Source: Prorocentrum cordatum
Taxonomy: Eukaryota > Sar > Dinophyceae > Prorocentrales > Prorocentraceae
Assembly (NCBI GenBank): GCA_963575745.1
Contig: CAUYUJ010004291.1
Span: 248,317-312,316, forward strand
Direction: 5' to 3'
Length of the DNA stretch: 64,000 nt
Shown here: positions 1 through 9,546 of the stretch, one piece after another
How positions within the stretch are numbered: position 1 is the first letter of the stretch
How the letters are laid out: each line of letters starts with the position of its first letter
Translations under genes and position numbers: made by a program
The notes under the pieces: generated by a model
What the model saw: the letters and a program-made list of their open reading frames with translations, nothing else
Told to the model about the DNA's origin: nothing
The model's database searches: none

Positions 1-365
1 AACATCCAAAAACACACGTCTGGAACCCAAACCCCCCCCCCAACCCGAAATTCGGGTCCTCGGGCTGGGCTGGGGTGGTCCGGCAGGTCGTCAATCCCTG
101 CTGGCCCCAGGGCCCGACCGCGGGCCCCCGGGGCCAACGTCAGAGACACGCGCACGGATTGAAGCAAACACTGTCGGCGGGGACGGCGGCGGCGGCGGCG
201 CGCAGCGGGCCCGAGCGGAGCTCGGGCCGGAGGGGCGGTGGGGGCGGGGGGCGGCGGGTCGGTGGGGCCGCCTCGCTTCGTCGTCTGGCCCGAGGGGTGC
301 CTCTCCAGGCCCCCCTGGGACGTCGCCTGGGGGGGGGGGGAGGAGGAGGGGGAGGAGGAGGAGGA

Positions 366-1502
366 CACGAGAGGCTGCGCGAGCGTTTCTTTGCCGAAGG
401 GCTCGCGCTGGATGCCAGAGATTTCGGAGTCGACCCTGCCTGTGCCTTCCGTCCCGAGGGTGACCAGCAGGATGCCCTGATAGGATCGCCGTCGTACGTC
501 GATGACCTCGCTGTGCTGCAGGCTGCCAGGACGGCGCACGAGGCCATCAGGTTGGCACAAGTCGTGGTAGGGATAGTGGATGACGAGATGAGAGTGAGGG
601 GATTCAGTGTGAATTATGGGGAGGGGAAGTCGACGCTCCTCATATGCCCGACTGGTCATGGCAAGCGCGGCGTTGCTAGGGACCTGGGGGCCATGAAAAG
701 CAAGTTTTGGGTCCCACACAGAAGGCAGCACGTGCACATGGCGCGCGCGTGCAAGCACCTTGGTTCTATGATTCATGATGGGGGGACCATGAATGCTGAG
801 TTGATGCATCGGCACAGGTCTCAGCTTAGCGTCTTGGGTGGCCTTCGGAGGGCCGTCTTCAAGAAAAACAACGATCTGGAACTTGGTCCCAAGTTTAAAT
901 TCGCCGCTGCCTTTTGCCACAGTCGCGTTATGTTCCATGGGGCTGTGTGGGCGCCGTTGTCTGCTAGCAATCAGTCCTTTCTCGAGTCTGCTTACCTGAC
1001 ATCCCTGCGTGCTGCCATGGGGTGTAAGGTGCAGGGGGAGGAGTTGTGCACATGGTCCAAGGACGAAGTATATGTTGTCAGTAAGTTTTTGTCTCCTCTT
1101 ACGGTGCTCAGGCTCAGGCGTTTGAGGTTTCTCCAGAGGCTCGTAGGCGTTGCTTCCAACGGTTTGCTTTTCATGCTTGATTGTATGATCGAAGCGAAAG
1201 GGAGTCGGGCTGAGCTTCTGCAGGAGGATGTGTTGTGGATGTACGATCGCGTCTCGATCCCTGGACCCTGGAATCCCGTGGGAGGTTTTTCTTGGTGGGT
1301 GTCCGTGGCTCGGAGTGATGCGAAACAATGGATCTCTTGGTGCAGGGAGGCTGGGCGCAGTGCACAGGCGGAGGAGCTTGCACTGGCGGAGGTCGGCACA
1401 TGGCGAGCAGAGCTTTTTAAGATCTGCAAGAGGGGCAAGCTCAGGCCCCCAGACATTATGCGACCGCCAGCCTCGGAGGTAGTGTACGCGTGCCGGAGAT
1501 GA
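366..1502 (+). pseudogene. 5'-truncated LINE-type reverse transcriptase
   Basis: The reading frame encodes the C-terminal half of a non-LTR retrotransposon reverse transcriptase, the enzyme that copies element RNA at a nicked chromosomal target. A YVDD catalytic motif lies at about 495-506. It is followed by a GFSVNYGEGKS stretch (expected asparagine/lysine block) and a KHLGSMI...EL block typical of the LINE thumb. The fingers and first palm motifs are missing, so the copy is 5'-truncated, as is usual for LINEs. Upstream of about 366 the open frame is only low-complexity glycine/arginine. The frame stops at 1500-1502, just before a methyltransferase-like segment that probably belonged to the same element. 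No endonuclease domain is visible. Family assignment is firm; an active copy is unlikely. Confidence 0.8.
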
Positions 1503-1995
1503 TCGAACTTCGGACCACCGATGCTAAAGAGGCGCAGGCCTTGAAAGCAAAGGGGAGTGTGCAGCTGGCCGCCGAGTATCCGCCAGAAAGGTTCGTGGGA
1601 CCGACTCTGGGCGGTGACATTCCGAATATTGTTGTGCGAGCCAGCACGCAGGGGATCGAGAAGCCTTGCGATGATGACACGGACTCTGCCCCTGCAGTTG
1701 CCCGCAGTCCAACTGAAACTCGTTTTGTTCTTCATGTTTTTAGTGGACAGCGCCGCGTTGGCGACGTCCAAATGCATTTTGAGGCCTTGCAAAAACAAAC
1801 CAGGTTTCCGGTAGTGATGTTTAAACGTTGCTAATGATAAGGTTGCAGGTGATTTAACTGATCAGACTTCTGTCACCGTTTTCCTGAATATGCTCTGGAC
1901 TAAGCAGGCTGTAGGGGTGATTGGTGGGCCTCCGTGTGAGACGTGGTGCCAAGGCCGCACCAATGCCCCATGCCCCCCCGAATGGGGGGATCCGG
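1503..1995 (+). pseudogene. DNA cytosine methyltransferase-like segment, frameshifted
   Basis: Two overlapping frames together give a domain with an LHVFSGQRR start (about 1724-1755) and a GGPPCETW motif at 1923-1946. The first resembles the SAM-binding start and the second the PPC catalytic loop of C5 cytosine methyltransferases. The reading frame changes between about 1815 and 1830, and the domain dissolves after about 1990, so the copy is broken. It follows the reverse transcriptase on the same strand. Methyltransferase genes captured by retrotransposons are known in dinoflagellates, which makes an RT-methyltransferase element the simplest reading. It could instead be a catalytically dead relative that keeps only the fold. 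Confidence 0.55.
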
Positions 1996-2204
1996 GAGGG
2001 TGTCTGGGCCTGGGCCCCAGGGCCCCTGGTACCCCAGCATTCATATGTGTATATCCGCCGACCCCAGAGGCGTGCGCGATTGGATTTTCTCCTGGAGCCT
2101 CTGGGCATATGATCTTAACACCCTTCCACCACGCTTTTACCACGCCTGACACCACCAGCATCCTCGAGTCTCTGCACATCGGTTCTCAACGCCTGACACC
2201 ACCA

Positions 2205-2495
2205 GCTCTGGGCATGAGTTCTTAGAAGCCACCCACCCTGCAAAAACTGCTACGGGACCCCTCCACCACGCCTGACACCGCGTGCCTTCTGGAACACATA
2301 TGCATCAGTTTATAGAGGCCACTCACCCTGCAAAAACTGCTCCGGGACCCCCCACCACGCCTGCTCCACGACCCCCCACCGCGCCTTTGCCTTTTGGAAC
2401 ACCTACGCATCAGTTCTTAAAGACCACTCACCCTGCAAAAACTTTTCCGGGACCTCCCACCACGCCTGCTCCGGGAATCCCCACCACTGGGGTGA
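2205..2495. repeat. 105-bp satellite, array 1
   Basis: There are about two and a half degraded monomers. Landmarks are CCTGCAAAAACTG, GGGACCCCCCACCACGCC, and TTTTGGAACACC followed by TACGCATCAGTTCTTA. The same monomers recur at 15185-15775 and 28290-29005. Proline-rich open frames inside it come from the repeat. Confidence 0.85.
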
Positions 2496-2519
2496 CCGAG
2501 GGTCGTGCTAAGCAGTTGC

Positions 2520-3060
2520 ATAGGATAGAAGCACATATAATCTAACATATAACCAAGCTATCTTAAGATATAACGTAGTCATCCCGCCCTGAATCCTCCC
2601 TATCCTTGTTGGGCATTCGGCCAAGTACTTGAGTGACTTAAGCTATCTTGGCTTCTTCCACAAGGCAAGTTAGACGTGCTTAGTAAGTAGATAGCACATC
2701 CGCACTATGGTGGATAGGGCTGCGTTTGGCAGTTTAGCTATCTCACTTAGCAAATTGCTAACCTCACTTAGCTAACCTCCCTAACCAAAGATAGACATAC
2801 AAAAACAGCATCGGATGATCATAATTCGGTGACAACAACAACAAATTTCTGGGACCACAACTTCAGATTTCGGCGCCAACGGTGCCAGATTTGGACAACA
2901 TGAACACCAGATTTATGCAACATAACATTGAAAACAGTTCTGGTGTTGGTAGGCTTCAGGTCGTGATGTCTCCATTTCTCCCACGCATGAGCCTGACACA
3001 GGTCGGCAGAATTTCGTTGTCCGTGTCTTATGTTGGGATATACCCATCGCGCGTTGGGGG
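2520..3060. other. Intergenic, AT-richer, AGCTATC-type motifs
   Basis: No gene is seen. Short motifs (CTTAGCTATC, AGTAGATAGCACATC, ACTTAGCAAATTGC) recur in both orientations. Related motifs occur at 15030-15175, again next to the 105-bp satellite, so this may be a flank or end of the same repeat family. Confidence 0.4.
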
Positions 3061-3074
3061 TGGGGGGCTCGACA

Positions 3075-3091
3075 TAGCCGTTGTGGCCCAG
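3075..3091 (+). promoter_or_regulatory. Possible relict spliced leader
   Basis: TAGCCGTTGTGGCCCAG resembles the inner part of the dinoflagellate spliced leader with about four differences. It lies 65 bases before the ATG at 3157. It is weaker than the other leader relics and is accepted mainly because the same arrangement recurs across the window. Confidence 0.4.
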
Positions 3092-3156
3092 ACTCCTTGA
3101 GGCAGTCACGATCCTTGCCAGGTCCTCGGTCTCTTTCACTTTCAGCCAGTCTCGAC

Positions 3157-3672
3157 ATGGAGGCGGCATTGCAGGAGGTGGCGCCATACATCAACGAACT
3201 GACAAATGACAACCCATCGAGTGCCGACGATGCGCAGACGAAGACGAAACTCGCTGCCATTTTGAAGCTTCTCATCGAGAAGGACTTGGCCTACGTCAGC
3301 TTTGTCTTCCCCAAGAAGATGGGCTGCCACATGCGGAACAGGTACGGGACCGGCCTCGACCCGTGCGACGTCCACGACTTGTTGGCGCAGACTCTGTTGG
3401 ACGGCTTTGTGCTTTCGGAAACTAAGAACGCCATCGCGTTCGAGGTGAACCCCCAAGACGACACGCAGTGGTTGTTCAACGATCACCTGGCCAAGAGTTC
3501 CAACGGCATGCTGAGGCCGCTCCTGAAGGAGGACATGTCCTTTGTTTCTGTGTCTTGCTCCCACGCGAATGGGGGCCTCAACGCCATCGACTACAAGTGC
3601 AGCACCACCGTCGAGGCCGCTGCCACGAACGGGAAGCTTGCTATCGAGAAGGTCGCTGGAGGGGCCAACTAA
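3157..3672 (+). CDS. Hypothetical protein, 171 aa, dinoflagellate type
   Basis: I do not recognise this family. The first ATG after a possible leader relic gives a 171-residue, mildly acidic, soluble-looking protein with no signal peptide or membrane segment. It begins with a short helical stretch (MEAALQEVAPYINEL). Its middle has well-mixed hydrophobic and charged residues (FVFPKKMGCHMRNR; DDTQWLFNDHLAK), as expected of a real fold. Codon use is GC-ending like its neighbours. It is followed directly by a C homopolymer. It may be a complete small gene or the first gene of the plus-strand block that runs to 14.4 kb. Coding status is likely; function is unknown. Confidence 0.6.
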   Translation: MEAALQEVAPYINELTNDNPSSADDAQTKTKLAAILKLLIEKDLAYVSFVFPKKMGCHMRNRYGTGLDPCDVHDLLAQTLLDGFVLSETKNAIAFEVNPQDDTQWLFNDHLAKSSNGMLRPLLKEDMSFVSVSCSHANGGLNAIDYKCSTTVEAAATNGKLAIEKVAGGAN

Positions 3673-4094
3673 AACACCCCCCCCCCCCCCTCAAACATTA
3701 AGAACGCACGCGCTACATGTAATACATAGCACACCTGACGTTATAAATAACAACATCAACATACAAAAGACAACAACATAGCATAGCATAGCAAGGGGCG
3801 TAGGCAGAGTTTTGGGGGGCACGATGAGGAGGCACCGAGGAGGGGGATTGATGGGCAGGCGGGGGGGGAGGAAGATGATGATAAAGAAACTGAGGAGCTG
3901 CTGGGAGGATGGGCGAGGGCGGGAAGAAGGATATGGAGGGGGAAGAGGGGGAGGAGGGGGAAAATGAGCTGGGATAGGATGATGATGAGGAGGGAGAGGG
4001 GGGAGAATGAGGATAAGAGGACGAGGAGGAGGAGGAGGAGGAGGAGGAGGAGGAGGAAGAGGACGAAAGACAAGAAACGATGAGAAACTTTTAG
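3673..4094. other. Non-coding: C tract, G-rich and (GAG)n DNA
   Basis: It holds a 14-16 base C homopolymer (about 3677-3690), purine-rich DNA and a (GAG)n run (about 4020-4060). It ends in CTTTTAG at 4088-4094, a plausible splice acceptor for the next coding segment. It is probably an intron or intergenic spacer. Confidence 0.45.
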
Positions 4095-6469
4095 CCTACC
4101 CGAAGGTGAACGCCATCAACCCGCCCTACGCGGCAGCAGTGTCGTCGGGGCTCGAGTGGGCGATCATCCGCTGGCAAGTGGAGCATCATTGCCCTCACCT
4201 GGCCGACTTCATCCAAGCAGCGGCCAACCGAGGGCACAACACTAGGCGGGTCACGACGGACGTCCAGGCGCTGATGCAGATGCATCGGCTCGGCGCTCGC
4301 AACATGCAGGTACAGCACGCGTTCACGTGGGACATGGTCGCGAGACACGTCGAGGGCCAGCATTCACATTTACGTGGCCACGCGCGTGACATGTGCTCGT
4401 TCGTGGAGAAGAGGAGCGGAGGCAGCGACGCGCCGCTCTTGAGGAACCTCGACGAGTGGTGCAAGACGCTGCAGTCACGCCGATGCGTTCCAGGATCGGC
4501 ATTCAAAGTCCTGGCCAACTTGGACCTGATAAGCTGCCCCGAGACGATCTACTCACTCTTGAAAGCTGCGATCAAGTCGCCAGCGAAGTTCGTCACCCCT
4601 GGCACCAACATGAGCAGGCTCATCAACGGTAGCGATTGCAACGCCTTGGCGACTAAGCAGCGCGGCTTGTGCATCCAGCTGTCCACCATGATCAAGGCTG
4701 CTACAGCCTGGTTCGGTGATCATGCTCAGAAGACCGATCCTTCGCTCAAGCGGTCGGTGTTCGTCCAGGAGCTCGGGGCCATGGAGGTCAACGGAGTCAT
4801 GATGATGATGAAGAAAGCCGCTCCTGGCGTGCAGGCTCACACGTCGCTCGAGGCTGTCGGCGCCGACTTCTTGGCCAGAATCTACGAGTTGGCCCCCAAG
4901 ACGAAGGATCTGGAGCCGCCGTTTTCTCCCGAGAAGCCCCAGCCGAAGAAGAAGGGGGGAAGTCCTGACGGCTCCACTGGCTTCACAGAGCTGGCGGACG
5001 GCATCGACGGCGGCCGCCTCAAGCAGCTTGGCCTCATCAAGGGAGCTACCGTTTCGCTGAAGACGCCCCTGGAGAAGGGTGAGGGCGACAAGTACATCAT
5101 CAAGTGCATCGTAGATTCGCAGGTGAGACTTCTGAGCGAGAGCGACGTCGAGAAGGCGGATGGGAAGAAGCCGCCCGTCATGAAGTCCAAGTCCAAGAAG
5201 AGGGGCAAGAGCGGCGATGACGAGGCCGACGAGGACGACATCGAGGACGGCACGGACGGCTCCATCAAGATCTCCACTGGGGACTTGGTGGACCTCTACA
5301 AGGTCAGGCCACGACGACGACGACGACTCGAAAACACACGACCCCCCCTTAACATTTCACCCTACGGAATCCGATCGGGGCCCTGGGGGGCCGAACCGAT
5401 AAGCCGGCCTGGAGGGGCGGGGGGGCCATCCGAGGTGGTGCCGAAAGTGGTGACCCACAACTACGCGGTGGTGGGCTTTGACGGCGCGCTGGACCGCCGC
5501 ATTCCCTTTTCCCTTACTGGACGGAGGAAAGGGAGGAGAGGAGATGCGATAAGTCGCAGCATGAACATAAGTAAGATCATGAGTAGGAGGGCGAGGAGGA
5601 GCAGCAGCAGCAGGCAGCACCAGGGGGAAAGGAGGGGAGGGAGGAGGGAGGGAGGAGGGAGGGAGGAGGGAGGGAGGAGGGAGGGAGGAGGGAGGGAGGA
5701 GAGGGAGGCGGGGAGGGACGAGGGGAGGGAGGAGGGAGGGAGGAAGCGAGGGAGGACGAGAAAGAGGAAGGAGGGAGGAGGGGAAGGGAGGAATGAGCAG
5801 GAGAGGGAGGAGGGAGGGGGGACGGGACGAAGAGAGAGGAGGGGGGGATGGAGTGAGAACGCGTGGTGGCCGCAGGACCACGCCGAGATGTCGCTCATGG
5901 CCACACAGGCCCAGCTGAGGCTGGCCTTGATGCACGCCTACAGGATTGCGAGCAAGTCTGTCAACCTGCAGGTCACTTACGCTGTGGACCCTAAGGTGGA
6001 AGTCCATAAGGTCATCGCCATGAAAAAATATGAGAAGAACCAGTTGTTTTTAATCCCCTTGTCTCTATGGTGTCACGTGGGCCCCACTAATAAAATGCCT
6101 GCGAACGCCGTGGTCGTGAAAGATTTTCCGCATGTTCCCAGTCACGGCAGTGCCTATGTGCCCCCGTGTGTATTCTACCCCGAACAGCGGGCGCTCAAGA
6201 AAGACCCGCTGGTGATTCCATTTTGGAACGTCCCCGCAACCGACTCGAAATCTGATGTAAATATGACGCCGTGCACTATCAGGATCGAGGTGCAGCGGAC
6301 CACGCTGGGTCTTGCGAAGGACGGCGTGTGCAAGATCGAGGTTCCTATCCCCGCTTTGTGGAACGCAAAGCCAATTCAGCAGGGTGCCAAATTGCACCGC
6401 CAGCGCGCCGAGGCTGCGACCACTTCGAAGGAGAGCGCCTCCCCTTCTGGGTCTAGCAGCAAGAAGTAG
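4095..6469 (+). CDS. Hypothetical two-exon protein
   Basis: The family is not recognised. Exon 1 (about 4095-5302) encodes a helical region (AIIRWQVEHHCPHLADF; HAFTWDMVARHVEGQHSHL), then a lysine-rich linker with acidic runs near 5160-5260. A donor AAG|GTCAGG follows at 5302/5303. Exon 2 (5876-6469) begins after GGCCGCAG and encodes DHAEMSLMATQAQ..., ending in a serine/lysine-rich tail. The frame stays open through the intervening 573 bp, but that stretch is repeat-derived and codes only for Arg/Gly/Glu runs, so I treat it as an intron; removing it keeps phase. No catalytic motif is seen. The true 5' start is unknown because the segment begins at a likely acceptor. It lies in the same plus-strand block as the transposase at 12375. 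Confidence 0.55.
5303..5875 (+). repeat. Intron with dispersed element (intron family 2)
   Basis: After the donor comes an (ACG)n run, then TCGAAAACACA, ACATTTCACCCTACGGAA, GATCGGGGCCCTGGGGGGCC and GGCCTGGAGGGGCGG. Nearly the same order opens the intron at 10963, and part of it occurs at 7813-7890. The 3' half is a (GGGAGGGA)n array (about 5630-5830). Confidence 0.6.
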
Positions 6470-7404
6470 TAGCCATGAGCGGCTTCACTACTCAGGCGCT
6501 TTGCACCCCCCCTCTTGCCAGTGGTCGCCATCCCTGGATTCGCCGTGAAATCATAGTTGATGAGGTTCGGGTCCCATTCGAGTTCGCCCTTATCCTTTGC
6601 ACGGTGGCACCTGCTGGAACCTATGCCGTAAGTGAACATCAGCTTTAATGAGTGCGCCCACCCCGCCCCGCACAGACTCGGAGGTGGCCCGTGCGATGGC
6701 CAGAGTTGGGGGTTGCCACGCTTAAGTATATAGGTCAGGGTTGAAGTGTTTGGGAACACGTGAGCCACTCGGCTCGGGATCCTCTAAGTCGCTTCAAGGG
6801 GTGGCGCACTAGTAGGAAGGAATTTTGTTGCCTCAAGCCCCTGGGCTTGCTGTGAATCTGTTGTGGGCCGCAGATCGCACAGTCGGATACGTCGACTGGG
6901 TCAGGCACCTCCGCCCTCGAGAGATGGAGACGTGAAAATACACATCACGTGGGAAGACAGCGGACATGATGGAAGGCGGGGTAGAGCACGAGGATGGAGG
7001 AGGAAGCAGAGAGGAGGAGAAGGAGGAGGAGGAGGAGGAAGACCCCGAAAAGCTTGGACACACAATCACGATGTTCGGATCCATTGGAACGGGAAGGGGG
7101 AATGAGGAGGAGGAGGAGGGGGAGAAGGCTCAGGACGGGGACGAGGAAGAAAAGTAGGAGGAAGAGGAGGGGAGCGAGACACTCGACGCAGTGTTGGCCG
7201 CCCCTCTGTTAGGCCGACGGTGCTGCCGACGGCCGCTGGTCGCTACCCTCGCCCATCGTCCTCGTCATCGCCATCCCATTCCTCATCCTCCTCTTCCTCG
7301 GCCTCGTCCTCCATCGTATCACCCTCTCCCGCCTTATCCTCGTCTTCCTCCCCCCCATTGGCTCCCTCCTTGCCTTTCTTTCCTTTTGCTCATGCGGCCT
7401 CTGC
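6470..7404. other. Intergenic: GAG and TCC runs
   Basis: No gene is recognised. It contains a short motif near 7070-7100 (TTCGGATCCATTGG) that recurs near 12064 and 12150, purine-rich (GAG)n stretches (6985-7170), and a pyrimidine-rich (TCC)n stretch (7255-7390). Confidence 0.4.
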
Positions 7405-7425
7405 CCGACGCACTCTGAGCTCGAG
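7405..7425 (+). promoter_or_regulatory. Weak relict spliced leader candidate
   Basis: A 21-base stretch starts CCGACGCACT and ends GAGCTCGAG. It agrees with the leader at 13 of 21 positions and lies 49 bases before ATG 7475. It would not stand alone; position is the main argument. Confidence 0.3.
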
Positions 7426-7474
7426 AATTTAGTTTCCCTCGGTGCCCGAACGTGAGTGTCGATTCCCGATAGCA

Positions 7475-8419
7475 ATGGTTTCGATCGTTGGGGACTGGGT
7501 GGCCATCACCAAAGACGACAAGCCAGCGTCCACCGCATCCAGCTGGTTTGCTTTGAAGGAGGAGTTCGAAGAGAGACCGTGCATCACGATCGATCGCATC
7601 GATAGCAAGTTCACTAAATACGTTGGCGGTAGCTTCTCGATGCTCGATGCCATCATCAGGGCGCGAACCGAGGAGTGCGATAGGCTCATGAAAGAGGCCA
7701 AGGCCCAGCAGGACGCCGAGGCAGGCGACCAACCCGTCCCCGAGGGCCCCCTCACGAAGCGCCCGAAGAAGGAGATGATCGGCACCATTCCAGGCGCATC
7801 CATGGACCCGAAAATCTTGATCGGGGCCCTGGGGAGCCGAGCCAGGTTCTTTGTTGATGGTTACCGCCCTGGAGGGGCGGGTGGGAGGAGGGAGGGGGAT
7901 GGAGAGCGAGGGCGAGGCAAGAGCGGAGGAGAAGGTGGATAAGGAGGAGCAGAGGAGGAGGTGAGGGATGAGGATGGGCATATGGATGCGGTGCATTGGT
8001 GTCGATCAGCCAAGCCCCGCCATCCCCCCTCCCAAGGGTCATGCGAAGTCCACGTGACGGACTCCGACAATTGCCAGCATTCGCTCACCGTCAGGACTTC
8101 AGCTAATTCCAGGACTAAGCTCCGCATGGAGTTGACCAAAGAGAACCTAGAGGTATTGCTACTTGACGCCAAGAGCCAGCATGGCCCGCAGTGGAAGCCA
8201 GACTTAGAGAACGAAGATATCGATTGGATTCCATACAGGCGGCACCTCTCTATTAAGTACTACAGCAGTGAGAAGTCTAAGTGGGTAGCCAAGTCTATGC
8301 CGATCATGATGGGGACCCCTGAGCAAATGCAGGCATCCGCTGAGAAGATTGCGTGCGTCTTGGCAGAGTATAAGGTCCAGCACCACTCAGAACCCGAAGG
8401 CACTGACACGCCCCGATAG
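7475..8419 (+). CDS. Hypothetical two-exon protein
   Basis: The family is not recognised. Exon 1 starts at ATG 7475 (MVSIVGDWVAITKDDK) and ends somewhere in 7790-7850. Exon 2 starts near 8037 after CCTCCCAAG (acceptor) with GSCEVHVTDSDNC and continues through MELTKENLEVLLLDAK and SIKYYSSEKSKWVAKSMP to a stop at 8417-8419. The intervening DNA is purine-rich and carries part of the intron family 2 element, so exon 1 may run into that element. The protein is soluble, charged and without membrane segments. The alternating hydrophobic pattern in exon 2 suggests a compact alpha/beta domain. Exon borders are approximate; function is unknown. Confidence 0.5.
7790..8036 (+). repeat. Partial copy of intron family 2 element
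   Basis: GATCGGGGCCCTGGGGAGCC and CCGCCCTGGAGGGGCGGGTG match the cores of the elements at 5360-5430 and 11055-11130. The rest is (GGA)n. It probably forms the intron of the flanking gene. Confidence 0.45.
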
Positions 8420-8744
8420 GTCTAGGTAGTTATGCACCAAAGGTGAGCGCAAGCATTTTGCTTCTGATGCATTGCAGGTTGATCTAGAATTCGTTGTATG
8501 GTTAGGTGCGCACACGCTGGGGTCAGATGCTAGGAACCATACATAACTAGTAAAGTGCACCGTGCGTGGCAGTGTAAGCTGACTAGTAGGGGGCGTCGGC
8601 TGTAGTCGCGAAGCGAGTGGTACATGGAAAAACATACTCCTGATACGCTCATGAATGTATGTACGGGCGACCTGGGGTGGCTTGGCCTGAAGGGGCTTGG
8701 CCATGATGTCGCACTGCCCAGACACGACAGCACCGAGATCGAGC

Positions 8745-9065
8745 TCACGGCTTGAACTTCTGAGGGGGAGTTCAAGCCACGTGCTTGAACACCCCCTGGG
8801 GAGTTCAAGCCACGTGCTTGAACTCCCCCTGGGGAGTTCAAGCCACGTGCTTGAACTCCCCCTGGGGAGTTCAAGCCGTCAGCCTCTATGACATAAAAGA
8901 AAACAATAAGAAGTTATGAAGCCGCGGCTTGAACTCCTGAGGGGGAGTTCAAGCACGTGGCTTGAACTCCCCAGGGGGAGTTCAAGCACGTGGCTTGAAC
9001 TCCCCAGGGGGAGTTCAAGCACGTGGCTTGAACTCCCCAGGGGGAGTTCAAGCCGTCAGCCTGAA
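8745..9065. repeat. Two 33-bp tandem arrays in mirrored orientation
   Basis: The left array (8760-8880) repeats a 33-bp unit with TTCAAGCCACGTGCTTGAA and CTCCCCCTGGGG. The right array (8940-9055) repeats the reverse complement, TTCAAGCACGTGGCTTGAA with CCCCAGGGGGAG. Both start with CGGCTTGAACT and end with TTCAAGCCGTCAGCCT. About 50 AT-richer bases separate them. Each unit is itself nearly palindromic around CACGTG, so strong hairpin or cruciform potential is expected. It lies between two same-strand genes. Confidence 0.9.
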
Positions 9066-9181
9066 TTCCACTCTCAGCTGTCATCCGAACTCGGCGCGGC
9101 TCGAAAAAACATCAAAAGTGTCAGGTGTGGGGGGTGATCGGCGGCCTCCAGATCAGACGAAACCGAGCTTCGAGTCACTGT

Positions 9182-9430
9182 GTTACACTATGCTACGCTA
9201 TGCCAGTCATCCCTTACACGCTTTGCTGTGCTATGCTACGCTGCCCTTATACGTTGCGCTATGCTATGCCATGCTCGCTCGGGGGCCCCAGCGATGTGTA
9301 ATGGGGGTGCCCTTTACAACAATGTACACATGGTAATGATATGCTATGCTATGCTGCGGTACGGGTTGATGGCTATGTCCACGGCGTGCTATGGCACTGA
9401 CCGCATATGTTATGCTACGCTATGCTCAGC
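9182..9430. repeat. Degenerate TATGC/GCTACGC microsatellite
   Basis: Clusters of GCTATGCTACG-like pentamer repeats lie at 9182-9270 and 9338-9430. Confidence 0.6.
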
Positions 9431-9476
9431 AATAGACACATGGCAACAGCTCGCAAGTTTGGTCATGGACCACCAC

Positions 9477-9498
9477 CCGTAGCCGTTTTTGGCTCAAG
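9477..9498 (+). promoter_or_regulatory. Relict dinoflagellate spliced leader
   Basis: CCGTAGCCG followed by TTTTTGGCTCAAG is nearly the full 22-nt leader, with one substitution and one extra T. It lies 48 bases before ATG 9547. A leader is added to mRNA by trans-splicing, so a genomic copy joined to a gene marks a retroposed mRNA. Confidence 0.85.
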
Positions 9499-9546
9499 CT
9501 TTTAGCGCTTCTAAGTTCACCTTACGTCTTCCGACGGTCGCGGAGG

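Noticed and set aside
8745-9065. CRISPR-like array of 33-bp repeats
   Set aside because: There are no unique spacers, the units abut, and the two halves are mirror images; the genome is eukaryotic.
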